Under the pieces are notes generated by a model that had not been told where the DNA came from, did not search any database, and saw only the letters and a program-made list of their open reading frames with translations. 64,000 bases of DNA, taken from contig CAWJFP010000006.1 in NCBI GenBank assembly GCA_963842155.1, positions 4,955 to 68,954 on the forward strand. The letters run 5' to 3'. The position numbers and the translations under genes were made by a program. Shown piece by piece: positions 32,594 to 42,500 of this stretch (the stretch's first letter is position 1; every line of letters starts with the position of its first letter). The stretch comes from CAWJFP01 sp963842155 (lineage in GTDB: Bacteria; Pseudomonadota; Alphaproteobacteria; JACZXZ01).

Positions 32594-33286
32594 ATGGCCG
32601 AAATCGCCAGCAGCAAGCTGCCCAGGCCGGGTCGCAAAAGGCAAAGCGGCGCCTCGCGGCCTCCGCCGCATTCGGGCATCGGCGGCATCAGCTATAGCCG
32701 CTTCGTCGGCTTCATGCGCATGGCGCTGCCGGCGACCGCCTTGGCCCTCATCTTGACCGTCATTGCCTGGGCCGAGTTCCAGAAGCGCCCGCCGGCGACG
32801 CCGATCGGCAAGGTCAAGATTTCCATGGAGGATGTCGAGCACAATTCCATGGCCGAGCCGCGCTACCAGGGTCTCGACAAGCATGGCGAGCCCTATACCG
32901 TGACGGCGCGGCTCGCCACCAAGCCGAAGCCCACCTCGGACGTGATCGAGCTGCAGTCGCCGCAAGCCGACCTCTCGCGCAGCCGGGGCGACTGGGTGAC
33001 GCTGTCGGCCGATTACGGCGCCTACCGCGAGAGCGAGCAGATCCTCGACCTGATCGGCTCGGTCAGCCTCTATCACGACAAGGGCTTCGAGTTTCATACC
33101 CTCAGCGCCCATATCAACCTGGCGACGAACAGCGCCCAGGGCGAGGATCCGGTGAGCGGGCAGGGCCCCTCGGGCGAGGTCACCGCGCAGGGCTTTCGCA
33201 TCGAGGACAAGGGCGACCGCATCTTCTTCACCGGCCGGACCAACCTGATCATCCGGCCCGGCCGCAAGGAAGGGTCGCCGCAATGA
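32594..33286 (+). CDS. lptC: LPS export protein LptC
   Basis: A bitopic inner-membrane protein that passes LPS from LptBFG to LptA. The 230 residues comprise a Pro/Arg-rich cytoplasmic start, one transmembrane helix (MALPATALALILTVIAWAEF, about 42-62), and a periplasmic beta-jellyroll with GKVKISMEDVEHNSMAEPRYQGLDKHGEPYTVTA and later repeats. Its tail IIRPGRK lies close to the end. The stop overlaps the lptA start (ATGA), and kdsD ends 10 bp upstream. Confidence 0.9.
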   Translation: MAEIASSKLPRPGRKRQSGASRPPPHSGIGGISYSRFVGFMRMALPATALALILTVIAWAEFQKRPPATPIGKVKISMEDVEHNSMAEPRYQGLDKHGEPYTVTARLATKPKPTSDVIELQSPQADLSRSRGDWVTLSADYGAYRESEQILDLIGSVSLYHDKGFEFHTLSAHINLATNSAQGEDPVSGQGPSGEVTAQGFRIEDKGDRIFFTGRTNLIIRPGRKEGSPQ

Positions 33287-34329
33287 GACCCCGCTTCGGC
33301 GCGAGCGTCCTCGGCGCGGCCTTGGCGCTGGCACTCCTCGCGGGGGCGGCCCCGCTCGGCGCCGCCAATCCCGCGCCGGCCGCCGCCGCGCCGATCCTGC
33401 CCAAGCCGCCGCCGCCCGCCTCCGTGCCGGCCACGGCACCCGCGCCGGGCGACGCGGCGCCGTCGGCGCAAAATCCGCAAGGCATTCTCGACTTGACCAC
33501 CAAGACCGGCGGCGCCCCGGTCGCCATCGTGGCCGACCAGGGGGTCGAATGGGACCAGAACGCGCAGCGCTATATCGCTCGCGGCAACGCCAAGGCGGTG
33601 CGTGGCGACAACACCGTCTACGCCCAGGTGCTGACCGCCTATTACCGCAAGACGGCGTCCGGCGGCTCCGACGTCTGGCGGCTCGAGGCCGAGGACGACG
33701 TCAAGATCACCTCGCCCAACGGCACCGTGCTCGGCGACCGCGCGATCTACGACGTGGACAACAACGTCTTCGTCATCACCGGCAAGAAGCTCTCCCTCAC
33801 CTCGCCCAAGGTCAATCTCACCGCGCGCGACAGCCTGGAATATTACCAGCAGAAGCAGATCGCCGTGGCCCGCGGCGACGCGGTCGCCGTCAAGGAGGAC
33901 CGCATCATCAAGGCCGACGTGCTGGAGGCCCATTTCACGCCCGATCAGCAGGGCAACCTCCAGGTCACCAGCATGGAGGCTTTCGATCATGTGGTGATCA
34001 CCACCCCCACCAGCACGGCCCGGGGATTCTACGGCGATTACAGCTTCGCCACCGGCATGGCGGCGCTTAAAGGATCGGTTAAGATTACTCGTGGACAAGA
34101 TGAGCTCGACGGCGACTGCGCCGAGGTCAACACCAACAGCGGGGTGAGCCGCCTCTACCCCTGCGGCGTGGCCAGCGACCAGGTGCGGGGCCTCTTGGTC
34201 CCCAAACAGGGCCAGGGCGAGAATGGCTTGACGAACCCGTTGTTGAGCGGCGGGGCGTCATCGGGCGGGACCTCCTCGGGCTCGCTGAAGAAATCGCCCG
34301 CCCACGGCAAGATGAAGCCGGAGGAATGA
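33283..34329 (+). CDS. lptA: LPS transport periplasmic protein LptA (OstA-like)
   Basis: Forms the periplasmic bridge for LPS. The 348-residue product has a signal peptide ending near AAPLGAANPA, a Pro/Ala-rich linker, then the OstA-like beta-jellyroll: IVADQGVEWDQNAQRYIARGNAKAVRGDNTVYAQVLTAYYRK, LGDRAIYDVDNNVFVITGKKL, and VARGDAVAVKEDRIIKADVLEAHF. It is longer than E. coli LptA (185 residues) through the linker and a low-complexity Gly/Ser/Lys tail, common in alphaproteobacteria. Coupled to lptC by an ATGA overlap. Confidence 0.9.
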   Translation: MRPRFGASVLGAALALALLAGAAPLGAANPAPAAAAPILPKPPPPASVPATAPAPGDAAPSAQNPQGILDLTTKTGGAPVAIVADQGVEWDQNAQRYIARGNAKAVRGDNTVYAQVLTAYYRKTASGGSDVWRLEAEDDVKITSPNGTVLGDRAIYDVDNNVFVITGKKLSLTSPKVNLTARDSLEYYQQKQIAVARGDAVAVKEDRIIKADVLEAHFTPDQQGNLQVTSMEAFDHVVITTPTSTARGFYGDYSFATGMAALKGSVKITRGQDELDGDCAEVNTNSGVSRLYPCGVASDQVRGLLVPKQGQGENGLTNPLLSGGASSGGTSSGSLKKSPAHGKMKPEE

Positions 34330-34440
34330 AGCCGAAGGAATAAAGGCGGAGGACTCAAGGCGGCGCGAGAGGGAAGAGGGCCTCGAACGGAGGGCCGGTT
34401 TTCCGTCGCTCGCGCGGGGGATAAGGAGTAGGCTCGGACG

Positions 34441-35238
34441 ATGAAGCGAGCGAAGACGACGTCTCAGACGAGCGCGCCCGCGGCCGAGCAATCCGGCCCG
34501 CGCCTTGTCGCCGTTAATGCCGGCCTCGAGGCGCGCAATCTCGGCAAGCGCTTCAAGAAGCGCCCCGTGCTGCGCAATGTCAGCCTCGCCGTGCAGCGCG
34601 GCGAGGCGGTCGGCCTCCTGGGACCCAACGGCGCCGGCAAGACCACCTGCTTCTACATCATCACCGGCCTGATCTCGGCCGATTACGGCAGCATCCTGCT
34701 CGACGGCCAGGACATCACGGATTTCCCCATGTACCGCCGCGCCCGGCTCGGCGTCGGCTACCTGCCGCAGGAGGCATCGATCTTCCGCGGCATGACGGTC
34801 GAGCAGAACATCCGTGCCGTGCTCGAGGTGGTCGAGCGCGACCGCGACAAGCGGGCGCAGCTTCTGGACGATCTCCTGGCCGAGTTCTCCATCACCCATC
34901 TGCGCCGCGCGCCCGCCCTCTCGCTCTCGGGCGGCGAGCGGCGGCGCTGCGAGATCGCCCGCGCGCTCGCCTCGCAGCCCCATTTCATCCTGCTCGACGA
35001 GCCGTTGGCCGGCATCGATCCCATCGCCCTCTCCGACATCCGCGATCTCGTCTCCCATCTCAAGGACCGCGGCATCGGCGTGCTCATCACAGACCATAAT
35101 GTGCGCGAGACGCTCGACATCGTCGACCGGGCCTACATCATCCATAACGGCCAGGTGCTGATGGAGGGCAAGCCGAGCGAGATCGTGGCGCATGAGGATG
35201 TGCGGCGCTTCTATCTCGGCGAGCGCTTCAGCCTGTAG
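34441..35238 (+). CDS. lptB: LPS export ABC transporter ATPase LptB
   Basis: Powers LPS extraction with LptF and LptG, whose genes are not in this window. The 265-residue ATPase has Walker A (GPNGAGKTT), the Q-loop region (VGYLPQEASIFRGMTVEQNI), signature LSGGERRRCEIARALA, Walker B (FILLDEPLAGIDP) and H-loop (LITDHNVRET). The VGYLPQEASIFR segment is specific to LptB. It carries an N-terminal extension of about 30 residues. It is followed after 81 bp by rpoN, the classical arrangement. Confidence 0.95.
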   Translation: MKRAKTTSQTSAPAAEQSGPRLVAVNAGLEARNLGKRFKKRPVLRNVSLAVQRGEAVGLLGPNGAGKTTCFYIITGLISADYGSILLDGQDITDFPMYRRARLGVGYLPQEASIFRGMTVEQNIRAVLEVVERDRDKRAQLLDDLLAEFSITHLRRAPALSLSGGERRRCEIARALASQPHFILLDEPLAGIDPIALSDIRDLVSHLKDRGIGVLITDHNVRETLDIVDRAYIIHNGQVLMEGKPSEIVAHEDVRRFYLGERFSL

Positions 35239-35319
35239 CGCCGTCATGAACACGAGCCCTCCCGAGACGACCCTCCCCCTCAAGGGGGGAAGAGCCTCGC
35301 GCGCATAGGGGCAGCGGCC

Positions 35320-36885
35320 GTGGCCCTCACCACTCGCCTCGACGTCCGGCAGTCCCAGTCGCTGGTGATGACACCGCAGCTACAGCAGGCGATCAAGCTG
35401 CTGCAGATGTCGAACCTCGAGCTCAGCGCCTTCGTCGAGGGCGAGATCGAGCAGAACCCGCTGCTCGAGCGCGACGATGGTCCGGAGGAGCTCGGCGCCA
35501 CCGAGGAGGGAGGCGCCGACCAGAACGGCGCCAAGGAAGGTGCGGAGGGCGAGCCGCGCGAGACGGCGGAGGCCGAGCCCGCGAGCCCCGAGGAGCGCGA
35601 TTCGGACGAGCTCGCCGCCGCCGACAATCTCTTCGCGCCCTCCGACGGGCCGCTCGACACGGATTACGAGAACCTCTGGGAGGGTGCGGGCTCGGCGGAC
35701 CATGCGGGGCCGCTGCCCGATTCCTACGCCAGCTGGGGCAACAGCCGCGGCGGCAGCTTCGAGGATGGCAGCTTCGATCTCGAGCAGACGATCTCGGACA
35801 AAGCCAGCTTGCGCGACCATCTCGTCGAGCAGCTCGGCATGGATCTGACCGACCCGGTCGACCGCATCATCGGCGTTCATCTCGTCGACATGCTGGATGA
35901 GGCGGGCTATCTCATGGGCGATCTCGGCCAGGTCGCCGCGCAGCTCGGCTGCGAGCGCGCGCGCGTCGAGGCCACGCTTCTGCGCCTTCAGCATCTCGAC
36001 CCGCCTGGCGTCTTCGCGCGCAGTCTTTCCGAATGCCTGGCGCTGCAGCTGCGCGACCGCGGCCGGCTCGACCCCTGCATGGCGACGCTGCTCGAGCATC
36101 TCGACCTGCTCGGCAAGCGCGACTTTCCCGCGCTCCGCAAGCTCTGCGGCGTCCCGAGCGAGGATCTGCTCGAGATGGCGGCCGAGATTCGCGCGCTCAA
36201 TCCCAAGCCGGGATTCGCCTTCGATGCCGCCGTGGCGCAGGCCGTCACGCCCGACGTCATCATGCGCGCCCATCCCGACGGCGACTGGCAGATCGAGCTC
36301 AATGCCGAGACCCTGCCGCGCGTGCTCGTCAACACGCAGTATTACGCGCGGGTGAGCCGCAAGCTGCGCAGCAAGACCGAGCGGGACTATCTCTCCGAAC
36401 GCTTCCAGTCGGCCAATTGGCTGGTCAAGTCGCTGCATCAGCGCGCGACGACCATCCTCAAGGTGGCGAGCGAGATCGTGCGCCAGCAGGACGGTTTCTT
36501 CGCTTATGGCGTCCAGCATCTGAAGCCGCTCGTGCTGCGCGACATCGCCACCGCCATCGAGATGCACGAAAGCACGGTGAGCCGCGTCACCACGAACAAA
36601 TACATGGCCACCCCGCGCGGCATGTTCGAGCTCAAATATTTCTTCACCTCCTCGATCGCGAGCTCGGAAGGAGGCCTCGCCCATTCCGCCGAGGCGGTGC
36701 GTTTCCGCATCCGATCCCTGATCGACGCCGAGCCGCCCCAGGACGTGCTTTCCGACGACAAGATCGTCGAGATGCTGCGCAAGGAAGGCATGGATATCGC
36801 CCGCCGCACGGTCGCCAAATACCGGGAATCGCTCAAGATTCCGTCATCCGTACAGCGCCGGCGCGAGAAGGCTGCTGCGCTGTGA
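35320..36885 (+). CDS. rpoN: RNA polymerase sigma-54 factor
   Basis: A 521-residue alternative sigma factor needing bEBP activation. Region I begins MALTTRLDVRQSQSLVMTPQLQQAIKLLQMSNLEL. Region II is very acidic (about 55-105, rich in Glu/Asp). The core-binding domain has LREHLxQL-type helices, and the DNA-binding region contains ESTVSRVTTNKYMATPRGMFELKYFFTS (HTH) and the RpoN box ARRTVAKYRE. The start is GTG, giving the conserved N-terminus; no strong Shine-Dalgarno is seen. Upstream lptB and downstream hpf-ptsN make the usual rpoN neighbourhood. Confidence 0.96.
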   Translation: MALTTRLDVRQSQSLVMTPQLQQAIKLLQMSNLELSAFVEGEIEQNPLLERDDGPEELGATEEGGADQNGAKEGAEGEPRETAEAEPASPEERDSDELAAADNLFAPSDGPLDTDYENLWEGAGSADHAGPLPDSYASWGNSRGGSFEDGSFDLEQTISDKASLRDHLVEQLGMDLTDPVDRIIGVHLVDMLDEAGYLMGDLGQVAAQLGCERARVEATLLRLQHLDPPGVFARSLSECLALQLRDRGRLDPCMATLLEHLDLLGKRDFPALRKLCGVPSEDLLEMAAEIRALNPKPGFAFDAAVAQAVTPDVIMRAHPDGDWQIELNAETLPRVLVNTQYYARVSRKLRSKTERDYLSERFQSANWLVKSLHQRATTILKVASEIVRQQDGFFAYGVQHLKPLVLRDIATAIEMHESTVSRVTTNKYMATPRGMFELKYFFTSSIASSEGGLAHSAEAVRFRIRSLIDAEPPQDVLSDDKIVEMLRKEGMDIARRTVAKYRESLKIPSSVQRRREKAAAL

Positions 36886-37025
36886 CAAGCGGCCCCCCGA
36901 GGGCCGCCGCGCTTGACTTGGCGGCGGCGTCTCTCTAAGGTCCGGCGCCTTGATTGCCGCCGCTCCGTCAAGGGCGCCCGGCGATGGCCGTGTTAAGGAT
37001 TAAGGCGCACGACAGGCGGACGGCC

Positions 37026-37607
37026 ATGAAAGTTGCCACCTCAGGCAAGCAGCTCGACATTGGCGATGCGCTTCGGGAGCATATCCAGGAGACGCTCGAT
37101 CAGGCGGTCGAGAAATATTTCGGTAACGCGCAGGAGGCCCATGTGGTGCTGTCGCGCCAGGCCCATTTGTACAGGGCCGACATCGCCGTGCATGTCGGCC
37201 GCAACATCCTCGTCCAGGGCCATGCCGAGGCGGACGCGCCCTATCCGGCCGTCGATCTCGCGGTCGAGCATGTGGGCAAGCGGTTGCGCCGCTACAAGCG
37301 CCGGTTGCGCGACCATTACCGGCGCCAGGACCAGATCGCGGCCGGCACCGAGGCGCAGCAATATGTTCTTGCGCCCGCCCCCGAGGCCGAGCGCGAGGAG
37401 GAGGCGGGCAGCGACAAGCCCGTAGTGATCGCGGAATTGACGACAACGATCGATACCATGACGGCGAGCGAGGCGGTGATGCGGCTCGATCTCGCGGACG
37501 TGCCGGCCATGCTGTTCCGCAACAGCGCCCATGGCGGCCTCAACATGGTCTACCGCCGCCCGGACGGGAACATCGGCTGGGTCGACCCGCGCGGCGGCGC
37601 GAGCTGA
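37026..37607 (+). CDS. hpf: Ribosome hibernation promoting factor, long form
   Basis: Binds the 30S subunit in stationary phase and drives 100S dimer formation. The 193-residue protein has the S30AE N-domain (MKVATSGKQLDIGDALREHIQETLDQAVEKYFG; KRLRRYKRRLRDHY) and a C-terminal dimerisation domain (MTASEAVMRLDLADVPAMLFRNSAHGGLNMVYRRPDGNIGWVDP) joined by a variable linker. The ATG before KVATSG matches the family N-terminus. It is 140 bp behind rpoN and 43 bp before ptsN. Confidence 0.94.
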   Translation: MKVATSGKQLDIGDALREHIQETLDQAVEKYFGNAQEAHVVLSRQAHLYRADIAVHVGRNILVQGHAEADAPYPAVDLAVEHVGKRLRRYKRRLRDHYRRQDQIAAGTEAQQYVLAPAPEAEREEEAGSDKPVVIAELTTTIDTMTASEAVMRLDLADVPAMLFRNSAHGGLNMVYRRPDGNIGWVDPRGGAS

Positions 37608-37650
37608 GCCCCATGCCCTCTGCTGGGACCATGTCATCTGGGGAGTGGTG

Positions 37651-38115
37651 ATGGAAATCGCCGATCTCATCACGCTCGAGGGCGTGATCCCGAATCTCAA
37701 GGTCGCCGGCAAGAAGCAGGCGCTGCAGGAGCTCGCCAAGCGCGCCGCCGAGGTCACCGGCCAGCCCGACCGCGCCATCTTCGAGGTGCTGCTCGAGCGC
37801 GAGCGGCTCGGCACCACCGGCGTCGGCAACGGCATCGCCATCCCGCACGGCAAGCTGCCGCAACTCACGCGCCTCTATGGCCTTTTCGCGCGGCTCGAGA
37901 ACCCGATCAATTTCGAGGCGATCGACGAGCAGCCGGTCGATCTCATCTTTCTTCTGCTCGCGCCCGAGCAGGCCGGCGCCGACCACCTGAAGGCGCTCGC
38001 GCGCGTCTCGCGGCTTTTGCGCGACCGCGGCATCTGCGAGAAGCTCAGGGGCTCGGATTCCGCCGAGGCGCTCTACGCGCTGCTCACCGATTCGGCGACG
38101 AGCCGGGCGGCATAG
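37651..38115 (+). CDS. ptsN: PTS IIA-like nitrogen-regulatory protein PtsN
   Basis: EIIA-Ntr of the nitrogen-related phosphotransferase system, a regulator rather than a sugar transporter. The 154 residues include the phospho-acceptor His in GNGIAIPHGKL, preceded by LLERERLGTTGV and followed by ARLENPINFEAIDEQPVDLIFLLLAPEQAGADHLKALARVSRLLRD. All are family signatures. It follows rpoN and hpf as in most proteobacteria; rapZ/hprK are not adjacent. Confidence 0.95.
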   Translation: MEIADLITLEGVIPNLKVAGKKQALQELAKRAAEVTGQPDRAIFEVLLERERLGTTGVGNGIAIPHGKLPQLTRLYGLFARLENPINFEAIDEQPVDLIFLLLAPEQAGADHLKALARVSRLLRDRGICEKLRGSDSAEALYALLTDSATSRAA

Positions 38116-38149
38116 GCAAGTACAGACCGCGGAAACCTCAAGCGAACGT

Positions 38150-38270
38150 CCTCATGGCTCGAGACGCGCGGGCCTTGAGCCCGCGCTCCTCGCCCCGAGG
38201 ATGTGTGCTTTCGACGAATTGCCTCGTCCTGAGGAGACGGCGAAGCCGCCGTCTCGAAGGGCGAGGCGCG
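38150..38270 (+). repeat. Intergenic palindromic repeat, family C copy 2
   Basis: CTCGAGACGCGCGGGCC..GAGCCCGCGCTCCTCG with GAGGATG, then GAGGAGACGGCGAAGCCGCC followed by GTCTCGAAGGGCGAGG. The order and spacing agree with the copy at 8284-8396. It fills the gap between the converging ptsN and DUF1150 genes. Confidence 0.75.
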
Positions 38271-38276
38271 TGCCCG

Positions 38277-38492
38277 TCAATGCACGCTGACGGGCTCGAG
38301 CTCGTGCTGCTTGGCGGCGGCGAAGGCAAGATCGCGACTCGGCGCGAGCGCAAGCCGCGTGCCGTCGGCGGAATGGATGGCGTAGGCGATGCTGCCGTTA
38401 GCCTCCACTTTCGCGACATAGGCGACGTTCTCGGCACCCCAGGCATAAAGTTCCTGGGAAGTCATCTGGCGAAGCGTCATTGCATTGGACAT
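38277..38492 (-). CDS. DUF1150 family small protein
   Basis: A 71-residue soluble protein starting MSNAMTLRQMTSQELYAWGAENVAYVAKVEANGSIAYAIHSADGTRLALAPSRDLAFAAAKQHEL. This matches DUF1150, a small alphaproteobacterial family of unknown function usually found next to an Hsp20 gene, as here. The second ATG is chosen because GGAGGG lies seven bases before it. It is transcribed with the upstream Hsp20 gene (43-bp gap), suggesting a stress-linked role. Confidence 0.85.
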   Translation of the reverse strand: MSNAMTLRQMTSQELYAWGAENVAYVAKVEANGSIAYAIHSADGTRLALAPSRDLAFAAAKQHELEPVSVH

Positions 38493-38535
38493 TTCTTTTC
38501 CCTCCATGACGGGCCGGCGTTGCGCGCCACCCGCC

Positions 38536-39000
38536 TCAAGGCTGGGTCTTCTGGGCCTCGATATCGATCGTCTCGGGTTCGCGTCCCTTCGCCGCCGGCT
38601 TGATGGCGATGGAACGCACCATCGTCTCGGGTCGCGGCCGGCGCAGGTCGAGATGGAGAAGGCCGTTATCGAGCTCGGCGCCCACCACCTCGATGCCGTC
38701 CGCCAGGATGAAGCTGCGCTGGAACTGGCGCGCGGCGATGCCGCGGTGGAGGAAGACGCGTCGCTTGTCGTCGCTTTGCTTGCCGCGGACGGTCAGCTGG
38801 CTGTCCGCGAGCTGCACGCTCAGCTCCTCGACGGCGAAGCCCGCGACCGCGAGCGTGATGCGGAGACCGTTGTCCCCGATCTGCTCGATGTTGTAGGGCG
38901 GATAGCCGTCGGCGGCGGCTTTGCTGATCCGTTCCACCGCCTGCTCGAATTGGTCGAAGCCGAGCAGGAGCGGGCTGTTGAACAGCGACAAGCGGGCCAT
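38536..39000 (-). CDS. Hsp20/alpha-crystallin small heat-shock protein
   Basis: A 154-residue ATP-independent holdase. The alpha-crystallin domain runs PYNIEQIGDNGLRITLAVAGFAVEELSVQLADSQLTVRGKQ, continues through RVFLHRGIAARQFQRSFILADGIEVVGAELDNGLLHLDLRRP, and is followed by a tail lacking a perfect I-x-I (SIAIKP may serve). The ATG has GGAG six bases upstream within a hairpin that can mask it. A sigma-32-type promoter lies about 90 bp upstream, so both transcription and translation appear heat-controlled. DUF1150 follows. Confidence 0.93.
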   Translation of the reverse strand: MARLSLFNSPLLLGFDQFEQAVERISKAAADGYPPYNIEQIGDNGLRITLAVAGFAVEELSVQLADSQLTVRGKQSDDKRRVFLHRGIAARQFQRSFILADGIEVVGAELDNGLLHLDLRRPRPETMVRSIAIKPAAKGREPETIDIEAQKTQP

Positions 39001-39006
39001 CGATAT

Positions 39007-39023
39007 CTCCTCTGACGAGCGAG
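39007..39023 (-). promoter_or_regulatory. ROSE-like RNA thermometer hairpin masking the hsp20 Shine-Dalgarno
   Basis: The transcript contains CUCGCU-CGUCAG-AGGAG immediately before AUAUCG-AUG. CUC(G)CU pairs with AGGAG leaving the G bulged, with a six-base loop. This is the U(U/C)GCU-opposite-SD arrangement that defines ROSE elements of alphaproteobacterial small heat-shock genes. Opening on heating would free the ribosome site. Whether further upstream ROSE hairpins form was not computed. Confidence 0.65.
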
Positions 39024-39090
39024 TAAAGCCCACTGGGTCCAAAAACGGCACCCGGTCGTGACGGCCCGAAACGGCACCGCCACGCTCTTT

Positions 39091-39119
39091 AAATGGGCCT
39101 TCCGACCAAGGCGATCAAG
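39091..39119 (-). promoter_or_regulatory. Sigma-32 (RpoH)-type promoter for hsp20
   Basis: On the minus strand CTTGAT, 17 bases, then CCATTT. This agrees with the heat-shock consensus CTTG(A)..CC(C/T)AT-T used by alphaproteobacterial RpoH. The predicted start lies about 85 nt before the hsp20 ATG, leaving a leader with the ROSE-like hairpin. Confidence 0.65.
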
Positions 39120-39313
39120 TGGATAGACCCCGGCCGGGCGGAGGCTCGTCCATAACCATTCGGTGGCAGGGTTTCGGCGCTCCCTTAAGGCGAAGAGGTT
39201 TCGGGACTTTGCCGCAGGCGGCGGCGGCCGAAGCCGCGCGCGCCGGTACGCTGCCGGCGATGTCACGCCCCGGGCATTGTGCCCGCGGCTGTCCGGTTCC
39301 AGTCGCCCCTTTC

Positions 39314-40735
<1,422 letters not shown>

Positions 40736-40749
40736 ATGCCGTTCCTCTC

Positions 40750-42400
40750 CTAAACCCGTCTCTTGTCGAACTCGGCGCGCGTGCCGCCGCCATAGCGCTT
40801 CAGCGCGCCCTTCTCGCCGACCGCGTTGGGGCGCTGGAAAATCCAGTTCTGCCAGGCCGAGAGCCGGCCGAAGATCTTCGATTCCATCGTCTCGGGCCCG
40901 GCGAAGCGCAGGGAGGCCTCCATACCGCTGAGCGCGTCGGGGGAGAAGCTGGCGCGCTCCTCGAGCACGAGGCGGATCTCGTCGGGCCAGTCGATATCGT
41001 CGGGCGTGAAGGTGACGAGGCCCGCTTCGTCGGCCGCGCGCGCGCCCAGCTCCTGTCCGATGAGGCCGCGCGCCGCCTCGAGCCGCTCGGGCTCGCCCAA
41101 GAGGCGGCTTTCGAGGCGGGTGAGCCCGTTGGGCATCGGATAAAGGCCGAAATTCATCTCCGTCAGGCGCAGGCTCGCCGGCGGCCGATTGTCGCCCTCG
41201 CGCGCGCCGTCGAGCATGTAGCCGCGATCGGCGGCGAGCACGAGCTCGAGGAGCGTGCCCGCGAAGCAGCTGCCCGGCTCGATCAGCGCGATGAGCGAGC
41301 GCGAGCTCACGTCGAGGCGCTTGAGGCAGCGCTTGAGGAAGAGGGTGATCTCGCGCACCAGCCAATCCGAGCGGTGGGCGAGAAGCAGCGTGTCATAGGC
41401 CTCGACGAGCGCGGCGTCGCCCTCGCTCTTGAACATCCAGCTGCCGATCTCGGGCTCGTTGGCGCGGAGATGCGAGGATGGCGTCGTCGAGCGCGCGGGC
41501 AAGCGCCAAGGGCCAGAAGCTGGCACCCTCGCGGTGGATGCCGGCGAGATCGCCGGGCGGCGCGCTCGCGGGTCCGAGGACGGTGAACTCCGCCACGCCC
41601 AGCGCGCGGTCGAGGGCCACGCGCAGGGTCGGATAGCGGATCTGGTCGCCCTCGATGCGGCGGCCGAGCGGCGTGAGCGCGATCCCCTTGGCCGAGGCGG
41701 GTCTGGCCGAGCGCGCGGCGAGCGCCTCGGCGCGCGCCCGCGCCGCCGCGTCGAGGCGGGAGCGCGGCACCAGCTCGTCCACCAGCCGCCAATCGAGCGC
41801 GCGGCGGCCCTTCACCCCCTCCTCGACAGTGCAGAAGAAATCGGCGCGGTCGCGCCGCACCTTGCGCTTGTCGACGAGGCGCGTGAGCCCGCCCGTGCCC
41901 GGCAGCACGGCGAGGAGGGCCACCTCGGGCAGCGAGACGGAGGTATTGCCGTCATCCGCCATGACGATATGGTCGCAAGCCAGCGCCAGCTCGTAGCCGC
42001 CGCCCGCGCAAGGCCCGTTCACCGCGCAGACGAAGGCGAGGCCGGAATGCTGGCTCGAATCCTCCATGCCGTTGCGCGTCTCGTTGGTGAATTTGCAGAA
42101 ATTGACCTTCTCGTTATGGCTCGACTGGCTGAGCATGCGGATATTGGCGCCCGCGCAGAAGACGCGCTCTTTGGCCGAGGCGAGGATTACCGCGCCGACT
42201 TGCGGATGCTCGAAGCGGATGCGCTGGAGCGCGTCGTGGAGCTCGATATCGACGCCCAGGTCGTAGGAGTTGAGCTTGAGCTCGTAGCCCTCCTTGAGGC
42301 CGCCATCCTCCTTCACGTCCATGGCCAGGACGGCGACGCGGCCCTCGAAGCCGAGCTTCCAATGCTTGTAGCGGTCCGGATGCGTCTCGAAGCTGATCAT
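40750..42400 (-). CDS. boxC: 2,3-epoxybenzoyl-CoA dihydrolase BoxC, with one +1 frameshift
   Basis: BoxC is a crotonase-family enzyme opening the ring of epoxybenzoyl-CoA (also called benzoyl-CoA-dihydrodiol lyase) to a semialdehyde-CoA and formate. The N-half carries MISFETHPDRYKHWKLGFEGRVAVLAMD, SAKERVFCAGANIRML and NGPCAGGGYELALACDHIVMADD; the C-half carries LRANEPEIGSWMFKSEGDAALVEAYDTLLLAH and IFQRPNAVGEKGALKRYGGG. They are in adjacent frames, split by an extra base near 41473 after ALDDAIL. The joined product is about 549 residues, the family length. Transcribed from a strong sigma-70 promoter at 42438-42465 and followed by boxB. Confidence 0.93.
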
Positions 42401-42435
42401 GTCTCCCCGCTGGCTTCAGCCGATCGCCGTGATCG

Positions 42436-42452
42436 GCATTATAATGCATGTC
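42436..42452 (-). promoter_or_regulatory. Probable BoxR operator at the boxC promoter
   Basis: Minus strand GACATGCATTATAATGC. Its core GCATTATAATGC is a perfect 12-bp palindrome covering the -10 box. A 17-base site differing at one position lies in the boxR/flavodoxin divergent region (43492-43508). TGCA elements are typical of BzdR/BoxR-type operators, which supports the assignment. Confidence 0.6.
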
Positions 42453-42465
42453 ATTCTCATTGCAA
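42438..42465 (-). promoter_or_regulatory. Sigma-70 promoter of boxCB
   Basis: On the minus strand TTGCAA, a 16-base spacer, then a perfect TATAAT, ending about 37 bp before the boxC ATG. It is the best housekeeping-type promoter I can see in the window. The palindromic operator overlaps its -10 box, so repression by blocking polymerase is expected. Confidence 0.7.
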
Positions 42466-42500
42466 GCAGTATCCTGCCTGTGACGCCGGCGGCGCCGGCC

